This document shows, in pieces, positions 8,748 to 14,299 of a stretch of DNA of 14,915 bases (positions are counted from its first letter, which is position 1; every line of letters starts with the position of its first letter). Where the stretch lies: positions 1 to 14,915 of the forward strand of contig CANQZB010000009.1 of assembly GCA_947628195.1 (NCBI GenBank). The letters run 5' to 3'. The DNA comes from an uncultured Clostridia bacterium (GTDB lineage: Bacteria > Bacillota > Clostridia > Christensenellales > UBA1242). Position numbers and translations under genes: made by a program. The notes below the pieces were generated by a model. That model was not told the origin of the DNA and made no database searches. It worked only from the letters and a program-made list of their open reading frames with translations.

Positions 8748-9292
8748 TTATTTCCTTAACAGGCAAGCCATGCAGTGGCAAAGGCGCGGTAAGTGAACTT
8801 TTTTGTGAAAAATATAACTTTAAACACCTTTCCGGTGGCGAAATGGCGCGCGAGGTTTCTAAAAAACTTGGCTTAAGCATTGCCGAATTTAACGAGGATG
8901 AGCGAATTAAAAAAGTTGATAAGGTTGTTGATACCAACATAATAAAATTTGGCAAAAAGCATTTGAAAGACGATATTGTTTTTGACGGAAGGCTCGCTTG
9001 GCACTTTATACCGAAATCATTTAAGGTGTTTTTAGATGTTGGTTGGCAAACTGCAGGTAAAAGATTGTTTTCTGCCAATAGGGAAAATGAAAAGGCAAGT
9101 TCTATTGAAGAAGCCGTGTCATCTTTAAAAAAGCGTTGGAACGCAGAAAATGTGCGTTATATGGAATTATATGGAGTGAACAATTTAAATAAAAATAATT
9201 ACGATTTAATTATTAAAACAGATAATAAAACTCCTGAGCAAATTGCAGAAAAAATTTATAAAGAATATAAAAAATTTATGCAAAAAGCATAA
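8744..9292 (+). CDS. Cytidylate kinase-like P-loop kinase (archaeal-type, Cytidylate_kin2)
   Basis: This 182-residue P-loop NTPase probably moves phosphate from ATP to CMP/dCMP. It has Walker A GKPCSGKG at residues 7-14, a substrate-side LSGGEMARE (29-37) and DGRLAWHF (81-88), equivalent to the EGRLAGW motif of archaeal CMP kinases. A lid/Arg region is SLKKRWNAENVRYMELYGV (127-145), and NNYDLIIKT (151-159) is typical of the family's C-terminus. The length fits the short archaeal-type enzyme, not the roughly 220-residue bacterial Cmk. GGAGGAG at 8732-8738 gives a strong ribosome site inside the end of divIC, and the start overlaps the divIC stop. It is the last gene of the operon. Substrate choice is inferred from family; another small nucleotide kinase remains possible. 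Confidence 0.78.
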   Translation: MIISLTGKPCSGKGAVSELFCEKYNFKHLSGGEMAREVSKKLGLSIAEFNEDERIKKVDKVVDTNIIKFGKKHLKDDIVFDGRLAWHFIPKSFKVFLDVGWQTAGKRLFSANRENEKASSIEEAVSSLKKRWNAENVRYMELYGVNNLNKNNYDLIIKTDNKTPEQIAEKIYKEYKKFMQKA

Positions 9293-9396
9293 ATTTTTAT
9301 TTTTTTATTAAACAATTTAAAAAAATAATTAAAAAAACTAAAAATAATTAAAAACCCTAAAAAATATTAAAATTAATTGTTTTTTTAATAAATTTT

Positions 9397-10071
9397 TTAT
9401 TTTTTAGCATTTAAATATGGATTTTTAAAATTTTTTTTGTTTTCTTGCCTCGCTCTGGCAATAGAAAATTCATCCTTGCTAATATTTTTATTTATTGTGC
9501 TTCCCGCCGCTATATAAGCATTATCTTCAATTATTAAAGGAGCAATTAAATTCACATTTGACCCAACAAACACATTTTCCCCCAATGTGCAGTGCTGTTT
9601 AATTTCTCCATTATAATTACAAAACACCACTCCGCACCCTATGTTGCAATTTTTGCCCAGTTTGGCATCTCCAACATAACTTAAATGTGCTATTTTGCAA
9701 TAATCGCCCGTTTCGCTGTTTTTTATTTCAACAAAATTTCCAATTCTGTTATTTTTGCCTATTTTGCTGTTTAATCTAATGTGCGCAAACGGGCCGACTG
9801 TAGAATTTTCGCCAATAAACGAATTATCAATTTTGCTGGATTGCACAGTTACCCCGCTTCCCAAAATTGCATTATTCAAAACTGAAAAACTTGCTATTTT
9901 GCAATTATCCCCAATAATGCAATCTCCTTCTAGGCAAACAGAATTCTCTATAATTACATTTTCGCCGATAATAGCGCGCTCGCCAATATAAATATTTCGT
10001 TTAAAAAGTTCGGTTTTTTCAATATTTTTACTGTAAATTACATAGTTCATAAAAATATATATGAATTTCAC
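9397..10071 (-). CDS. Stand-alone GlmU-type acetyltransferase (left-handed beta-helix) domain
   Basis: This is a 224-residue protein (GTG start) of hexapeptide repeats matching the C-terminal half of GlmU, which acetylates glucosamine-1-phosphate on the way to UDP-GlcNAc. Repeats such as IGERAIIGENVIIENSV start at residue 29. Key GlmU residues appear conserved: Arg99 (HIRLNS), Lys117 (EIKNS), His129 and Tyr132 (AHLSYVGDA), Asn142, Asn152-Tyr153 (CNYNG) and Lys158. The entire uridylyltransferase half, including its GxGTRM loop, is absent. ATG 10050 (MNYVIYSK) is an equally plausible start, as neither has a good Shine-Dalgarno. The gene stands alone, convergent with the kinase gene and divergent from the first CPBP gene. 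It may form GlcNAc-1-P or act on another sugar phosphate. Confidence 0.82.
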   Translation of the reverse strand: MKFIYIFMNYVIYSKNIEKTELFKRNIYIGERAIIGENVIIENSVCLEGDCIIGDNCKIASFSVLNNAILGSGVTVQSSKIDNSFIGENSTVGPFAHIRLNSKIGKNNRIGNFVEIKNSETGDYCKIAHLSYVGDAKLGKNCNIGCGVVFCNYNGEIKQHCTLGENVFVGSNVNLIAPLIIEDNAYIAAGSTINKNISKDEFSIARARQENKKNFKNPYLNAKK

Positions 10072-10093
10072 CGCAATTCTTTGCCAATTTGTC

Positions 10094-10121
10094 TTGCTAT
10101 AATTTTAATTTTTTGTATAAT
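10094..10121 (+). promoter_or_regulatory. Putative promoter of the CPBP-CPBP-rlmH operon
   Basis: TTGCTA (10094-10099, 4/6) and a perfect TATAAT (10116-10121) are spaced 16 bp apart. The -10 ends only 6 bp before the ATG at 10128, so a start about 7 nt downstream would fall on or next to the initiation codon. A second TATAAT at 10098-10103 has no well-spaced -35 but could give a short leader. There is no Shine-Dalgarno before 10128. Confidence 0.45.
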
Positions 10122-10127
10122 ATATGT

Positions 10128-11018
10128 ATGGAAAATAAAGTTTTGTCAGTTAAAGATAGTGCTTTTGCGTTCGGGTTTGGGTTTTTAATATGCCAACTTG
10201 CCGTTTTTATATTTTCGCTTTTGGGCACAATTATCTGTTCCATGGCAAAAATTGATACTGCCAATTTTTCCGCTTTTTTAAATAACTCTTATGGATATTT
10301 GCTTACAGTTATTATTTTTAATTCTGCAATTGTTGGCGTGTTTATTTATTTTAACAAAGGTAAGCAAAATGAAATTGTTAGCAAGCCAAAACCTTTAAAA
10401 CTTTTATTATATGTTTTAATTGCAACAGTGTCATTTTTCTGCCTTTCACCCATTATAAATTGCATTGACAGCCTGCTTGTAAAATGTGGTGTAAGATTGA
10501 ACACCATTTCTTATGAATTAACGCCACAAAGCATGTTTGTTTCTGTGTTTTCGCTTGCCATTATACCTGCTGTATGTGAAGAACTTTTATTTAGAGGTTT
10601 AATTTTTAAAGGTTTAAAAAGCGCAGGAAAGGCATTTTCAATTATTGTAAGCGCGTTAATGTTTTGCATTTTCCATATGTCAGTGGACCAAACCGCTTAT
10701 CCTCTGTTGATTGGCTTATTGTTGGCTGTAATAATGTATTATGAAAATAACATATTATATTGTATTGCTTTGCACTTAACAAACAACTTGCTTTCGCTAA
10801 TCACTTCTTACTTTAATTTGCCGTTATATTTTAGCCACTGGTCTTACATCTTAATGGCAGTTGTGCTATGTATTGTTTTCGTTTCGGTGGTGCTTTACTT
10901 TACATTCAAAAACAACAAAAACACAAAATCTAAAATTGACAAAGAAAATTTGGGCTTTTTAGTTGGCTCAATTGCAATTATGATTGTGTTATGGTTTATA
11001 ATTAATTTTAATAGATAA
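10128..11018 (+). CDS. CPBP family intramembrane glutamic endopeptidase
   Basis: This 296-residue polytopic membrane protein belongs to the CPBP (Abi/CAAX protease and bacteriocin-processing) family. Catalytic motifs are intact: EELLFR at residues 151-156 (Glu pair plus Arg), FCIFH ending at His183, and HLTNN at 216-220. About eight hydrophobic segments are visible, including residues 11-38, 55-75, 90-112, 136-150 and 190-205, plus two after the catalytic core. A Lys/Asn-rich loop (261-274) precedes the last span. Start choice: ATG 10128 (MENKVLSVKD), not the in-frame TTG at 10089, because the longer form would overlap the promoter and lacks a ribosome site. Bacterial members process prenylated-like or peptide substrates; the substrate here cannot be told. 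The next gene, 10 bp away, is a divergent paralogue. Confidence 0.88.
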   Translation: MENKVLSVKDSAFAFGFGFLICQLAVFIFSLLGTIICSMAKIDTANFSAFLNNSYGYLLTVIIFNSAIVGVFIYFNKGKQNEIVSKPKPLKLLLYVLIATVSFFCLSPIINCIDSLLVKCGVRLNTISYELTPQSMFVSVFSLAIIPAVCEELLFRGLIFKGLKSAGKAFSIIVSALMFCIFHMSVDQTAYPLLIGLLLAVIMYYENNILYCIALHLTNNLLSLITSYFNLPLYFSHWSYILMAVVLCIVFVSVVLYFTFKNNKNTKSKIDKENLGFLVGSIAIMIVLWFIINFNR

Positions 11019-11028
11019 AAGAGCGAAT

Positions 11029-12078
11029 ATGAAAAACAAAAATTTTTATAAAATTGGGTTAATATATTTTACAGCAATGTGCGGTGTGGCACTGCTTTTT
11101 GTTTTGGGTTATTTAGGCGTGTTTAAAAGCGACTTTTTATCCACCTTTTTAATTCAAGTTGTTGTTATGTTTGCCATTCCGCTTACAATGTACACTTTTT
11201 TAATAAGCAAAAATGTTAAAAAAAGTTTTGCCGATATTGGCTTTAAAAAAATAACTTTTAACACCATTGTGTTTGCAATTGCGTTGGGCATTGTGCTTTA
11301 CTTTTTAAACTCTTTTGTTGCAAATGCTTTTTCCAGCTTTATAACTTTGATGGGGTTTGAAAACTTGCCAAGTTCTGGCACTGTTGAATTGAACTACGAG
11401 TTATTGTTAAAAGAGTTTATTTTGTCTTGTGTTTTCCCAGGCTTTTTTGAAGAATTTTTACATCGCGGGATTTTACTTTTGGCAGGCAGAAAATGTGGCA
11501 ACACAAGATATTGTTTAATTATCTCTTCAATTTTATTTGGGCTTATGCACCTAAACATTAACCAATTCTTTTACGCAGCCATATTGGGCTTTTTAATGGG
11601 GTTGGTTGCAATAAAATCGGAAAGCATTTACCCTACTATGATAATTCATTTTATGAACAACTTTTTAAACACCTATTTCTTTTATGGGGTTTATTTTAAA
11701 TGGCCATTGGCAGTGTTCGTTAACGAAATACAATTAAGTTTGTACAACAATTTATTTGTGTTTATGATTTCCACAATAATAGGCATTTCGTTGCTTATAA
11801 CCATGTACATTTATTTGCTAAAATTAATTGCAAACGAGCGAAGCAAACAAAAAACAAAAATGCTAATTAAAGAACTGCAAACAAGCAGTTTGTCGATGGA
11901 GGAAGCGCAAGAAAAAATTAACCAAGCCAACAATATAATAAAGCAAAATAATCAAATTAACATACGCAATTTGGACCACGAAACAAAATTCAGTTTTAAA
12001 GATAACATTTTTGTAATATGCTGTTATGTTTTGGGCGGGCTTGTAACAATTTTAAGCTTTGTTTGGGGGATAATTTAA
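11029..12078 (+). CDS. CPBP family intramembrane protease with a C-terminal cytoplasmic coil and extra span
   Basis: This 349-residue paralogue sits 10 bp downstream of the first CPBP gene. Its motifs are EEFLHR at residues 141-146, FGLMH with His174, and HFMNN at 207-211, so all expected catalytic positions are present. Hydrophobic spans run through residues 8-30, 38-60, 78-106, 126-138, 160-195 and 240-266. It differs from its neighbour in a long polar segment (about 268-322, rich in Lys, Gln, Asn and Glu, with coiled-coil character around SMEEAQEKINQANNIIKQNN), followed by a final membrane span (325-347). This tail could be a regulatory or partner-binding arm, which is inference. The stop codon overlaps the rlmH start by one base (TAATG). 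The substrate is unknown. Confidence 0.87.
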   Translation: MKNKNFYKIGLIYFTAMCGVALLFVLGYLGVFKSDFLSTFLIQVVVMFAIPLTMYTFLISKNVKKSFADIGFKKITFNTIVFAIALGIVLYFLNSFVANAFSSFITLMGFENLPSSGTVELNYELLLKEFILSCVFPGFFEEFLHRGILLLAGRKCGNTRYCLIISSILFGLMHLNINQFFYAAILGFLMGLVAIKSESIYPTMIIHFMNNFLNTYFFYGVYFKWPLAVFVNEIQLSLYNNLFVFMISTIIGISLLITMYIYLLKLIANERSKQKTKMLIKELQTSSLSMEEAQEKINQANNIIKQNNQINIRNLDHETKFSFKDNIFVICCYVLGGLVTILSFVWGII

Positions 12079-12548
12079 TGCTAAAAATTAATCTAATTGC
12101 AGTTGGAGATATTAAAGAAAAATATTTAAACGATGCTATAAACGAATATTGCAAGCGTTTATCTAGATTCGCTAATTTAAGCATTGTTGAAATAAAAGAA
12201 AATGTAAGCAGAACAGCAAATGAACAAGATGTTTTAAGCGCATTGAAAAAAGATGCTGTTGAAATAAAAAAACACCTTACTAATTACAACATTTGCCTAG
12301 ATATTAAAGGTCAAGCTTTAACAAGCGAAGAATTTGCCACAAAAGTTAACAATTTAAGCTTAAAAACAAGCGAAATTACATTCATAATTGGCGCTTCTAA
12401 CGGGCTGGCCGAAGAAATAAAAACTTTGTGTAACGAGCGCATTTCTTTTTCCAAAATGACTTTTCCGCATCAGCTTATGCGCGTAATTTTTTTAGAGCAA
12501 TTATACCGAGCCTTTACCATCATAAACAATATTCATTATCACAAATAA
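12078..12548 (+). CDS. rlmH: 23S rRNA (pseudouridine-1915-N3)-methyltransferase RlmH
   Basis: This 156-residue SPOUT-class methyltransferase, the standard RlmH length, methylates N3 of pseudouridine 1915 in helix 69 of 23S rRNA on assembled 70S ribosomes using S-adenosylmethionine. The N-terminus LKINLIAVGDIKEKYL is typical. FIIGASNG (102-109) is the SAM-binding loop of the trefoil knot, with Ala where many relatives have Gly. SFSKMTFPHQLMRVIFLEQLYRAF (123-146) and the C-terminal HYHK (153-156) are near-invariant family signatures. ATG 12078 was chosen over an in-frame ATG at 12018 because GGGGGA (12065-12070) lies 7 nt upstream and homology begins here. It shares one base with the preceding stop, so it is presumably translated by coupling in the CPBP operon. 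Confidence 0.95.
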   Translation: MLKINLIAVGDIKEKYLNDAINEYCKRLSRFANLSIVEIKENVSRTANEQDVLSALKKDAVEIKKHLTNYNICLDIKGQALTSEEFATKVNNLSLKTSEITFIIGASNGLAEEIKTLCNERISFSKMTFPHQLMRVIFLEQLYRAFTIINNIHYHK

Positions 12549-12609
12549 AATTGTAATTTAACAAAAACCTTAAAAAACACATATTAAATTTATATGTTTT
12601 GGAGGTTAA

Positions 12610-13605
12610 ATGACATATCAAGAATTAATTGGCAGAATTATTGCCCTGCAAGATGAAGGGCTAGAACTTTTTAATGCCGGAAAATCGGTGTTAGGAAAAA
12701 ATATTTTAGTTGCTCACGTGGGAGATTATTCGGGCGTTCAAATTCTAATTCAGGGCGGAATACACGCGCGAGAATATATAAGTTCTTTGCTAATGATAGA
12801 GCAAGCGCGCAACTTGTTTTTAAACGATTTGGTTCATAACGGAGGAATATATTTTATATTTTTAACCAACCCTGACGGCGCAGAAATTGTGCTTGACGGA
12901 ATAGACTCTGTTAACTGCGATATAACTCGCCAGTATTTAACTTTGGCAAATGCGGGAAGCACGGATTTTTCGCAATATAAAGCCAACATTAATTTGGTGG
13001 ATTTAAACACTAATTTTAATGCGGACTGGGGAGGCGGTAGCCAAAACGTGTTCTGCCCCGCAACTGAAGATTTTGTAGGGTTTTACCCCGAAAGTGAGAG
13101 GGAAGTTCAATCTCTTATAAATTTTACTTTAAAAACAAAACCGCTTCTCACAATATCTTATCACAGCAAAGGCAATGTGATTTACTACGGCTTTGAAAAT
13201 CAAACAGCGGAAGATATTGAACGCGACCAAGCGATTGGCGAAAGTTTAAGCGAATTAACAGGTTATCCGCTTATTTTTACAGAAAATTCCACCGGAGGTT
13301 ATAAAGATTGGTGCATTAATTCGTTAAAAATTCCGGCTTACACAATTGAGGTTGGAGACAACAGCCTTCAACACCCTATAGGTGAAGAAAATTTGCCCGA
13401 AATTTACGAAAGAAATAAAGATGTTCCGCTTTTGGCACTAGAAAAAGCAAAAGAATATGCAAAAAGCATTGACTTTACATCTTCTTTAATGCAAAATATG
13501 AAGTATGAAAACAATTCAATCTCCAATGCAAAAAGCCACACGGCTAGGATCAACCGCTTTAACAAAGGGCGAAATTCCTATTGGTGCGGTGATAGTAAAA
13601 GATAA
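12610..13605 (+). CDS. M14 zinc peptidase, gamma-D-glutamyl-diaminopimelate peptidase type
   Basis: This 331-residue M14 metallopeptidase is related to enzymes that cut the gamma-D-Glu-diaminopimelate bond in peptidoglycan peptides. Zinc ligands are His52 and Glu55 (GGIHAREY) and His185 (SYHSKG); the catalytic Glu is 247 (YTIEVGD). DLNTNFNADWG (131-141) replaces the DLNRNF of carboxypeptidase A, as I recall from clostridial members of this branch, so a missing Arg does not imply inactivity. There is no signal peptide or cell-wall-binding repeat, so it may act in the cytoplasm on recycled muropeptides. GGAGG at 12601-12605 fixes the start. The conserved fold seems to end near residue 288; the remaining roughly 40 residues look unrelated to the family, and the last 33 or so are encoded by DNA that also encodes the tadA N-terminus. 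Confidence 0.85.
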   Translation: MTYQELIGRIIALQDEGLELFNAGKSVLGKNILVAHVGDYSGVQILIQGGIHAREYISSLLMIEQARNLFLNDLVHNGGIYFIFLTNPDGAEIVLDGIDSVNCDITRQYLTLANAGSTDFSQYKANINLVDLNTNFNADWGGGSQNVFCPATEDFVGFYPESEREVQSLINFTLKTKPLLTISYHSKGNVIYYGFENQTAEDIERDQAIGESLSELTGYPLIFTENSTGGYKDWCINSLKIPAYTIEVGDNSLQHPIGEENLPEIYERNKDVPLLALEKAKEYAKSIDFTSSLMQNMKYENNSISNAKSHTARINRFNKGRNSYWCGDSKR

Positions 13606-13960
13606 TAAAATAATTTCCTACGCATACAACACGCGGGAGCACGACCAAATTGCCACGCATCACGCCGAAATTAAAGCCATAGAAAAGGCAAATAAAAAAC
13701 TTAAATCTTGGCGTTTAGATGGCTGTGATTTATATGTAACTAAAGAGCCTTGCCCAATGTGTGCGGGGGCGATTGTTAATGCGCGAATTAAAAATGTGTT
13801 TTTTGCAGTTAAAGATGTTGAAAATGGCGGAATAACACGCTTTAATATTTCAAATAGCACAATGAATCACACCACGAATGCTGTTTGGCTTAATGAATAT
13901 GAAGACGAAAACAAAAATATAATACAAACTTTTTTTAAAGAAAAAAGAAAAAAGCACTAA
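13505..13960 (+). CDS. tadA: tRNA-specific adenosine deaminase TadA
   Basis: This 151-residue deaminase converts A34 to inosine in the anticodon of tRNA-Arg(ACG), allowing one tRNA to read CGU, CGC and CGA. The zinc site is complete: HAE at residues 53-55 (His ligand, Glu proton shuttle) and PCPMC at 82-86 (two Cys ligands). GEIPIGAVIV (22-31), YNTRE (41-45) and the Lys-rich end (KEKRKKH) fit TadA. I kept ATG 13505 because it gives seven residues before the conserved Met-x-x-Ala helix, like Bacillus TadA; ATG 13526 would remove them. Neither start has a Shine-Dalgarno, and the first 101 nt lie inside the M14 reading frame, so translation likely depends on coupling to that gene. Confidence 0.93.
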   Translation: MKTIQSPMQKATRLGSTALTKGEIPIGAVIVKDNKIISYAYNTREHDQIATHHAEIKAIEKANKKLKSWRLDGCDLYVTKEPCPMCAGAIVNARIKNVFFAVKDVENGGITRFNISNSTMNHTTNAVWLNEYEDENKNIIQTFFKEKRKKH

Positions 13961-13972
13961 CTGTGCTTTTTT
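13948..13972. terminator. Two-way intrinsic terminator shared by tadA and the HU gene
   Basis: AAAAAAGCAC (13948-13957) pairs with GTGCTTTTTT (13963-13972) around a 5-nt loop, TAACT. On the plus strand the T-run 13967-13972 follows the G/C part of the stem; on the minus strand the A-run 13941-13953 supplies the U tract. The tadA stop TAA (13958-13960) lies in the loop, and the HU stop (13971-13973) begins at the edge of the stem, so one hairpin can serve both convergent genes. Confidence 0.85.
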
Positions 13973-14243
13973 ATTTAACGCTTCTTTTTAAAGTGTCGCT
14001 TGCCCTAAAAGTTGGCGTTTTACGCGCATCAACAATGCTGGTTTTTTTAGTTACAAAACTATACATTGGTTTTGATTTTATCTCGCTTACTTTAAACTTG
14101 CCAAAATTAGAAAGCGTTACACTGTCCCCTCGTTTGAGAGCATCTTTTATCACCTCTAAAATGGTGTCTAGGCATAATTTGCAATCCTTTTTAGACAAAT
14201 TAGTTTTGGTTTTAACCTCACTTAAAAATTCGTTTTTGTTCAT
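13971..14243 (-). CDS. hup: HU/IHF-family DNA-binding protein with an atypical arm
   Basis: This 90-residue histone-like protein of the HU/IHF fold bends and compacts DNA as a dimer. The N-terminal helical part (MNKNEFLSEVKTKTNLSKKD...ILEVIKDALKRGD, residues 1-40) and the core strands SVTLSNFGKFKV (41-52) are clear, and TPTFRASDTLKRSV (76-89) matches the usual end (VPAFKPGKALKDAV). The arm between them departs from the family: RNPxTGE is replaced by SKPMYSFVTKK (57-67), about four residues longer, keeping a Pro at 59. A good GGAGGA site (14247-14252 in window coordinates) precedes the ATG. It lies 56 bp downstream of the flippase gene on the same strand and is probably cotranscribed. It could be a sporulation or envelope-cluster HU paralogue and not the main nucleoid HU. 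Confidence 0.88.
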   Translation of the reverse strand: MNKNEFLSEVKTKTNLSKKDCKLCLDTILEVIKDALKRGDSVTLSNFGKFKVSEIKSKPMYSFVTKKTSIVDARKTPTFRASDTLKRSVK

Positions 14244-14299
14244 ATATCCTCCAGTTTGATATTGCCCTTAGTTAAAATATTTAAACAAATTTATTAAAA

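Noticed and set aside
8344..9078. Minus-strand open frames opposite yabQ, divIC and the kinase
   Set aside because: They are antisense shadows with no ribosome site, and the plus-strand genes have clear families.
9293..9396. Intergenic 104 bp with a 15-bp direct repeat (AAAAATAATTAAAAA at 9321-9335 and 9340-9354) and an imperfect TTATTAAACAATT inverted repeat
   Set aside because: The stretch is nearly all A and T, has no GC stem and no T-run placed as in an intrinsic terminator; simple-sequence chance explains it. Convergent termination probably occurs here, but no specific site can be called.
10089..10127. TTG start adding 13 residues to the first CPBP protease
   Set aside because: It lies over the promoter elements, has no Shine-Dalgarno, and the added residues are not family-like.
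12018..12077. ATG giving RlmH a 20-residue N-terminal extension
   Set aside because: The extension lies inside the CPBP gene and RlmH homology begins exactly at ATG 12078, which has a GGGGGA site.
12574..12600. Hairpin ACATAT/ATATGT before the M14 ribosome site, as a terminator or thermosensor-like element
   Set aside because: Only six A/T-dominated base pairs plus a mismatch, and a four-base T-run; too weak to call.
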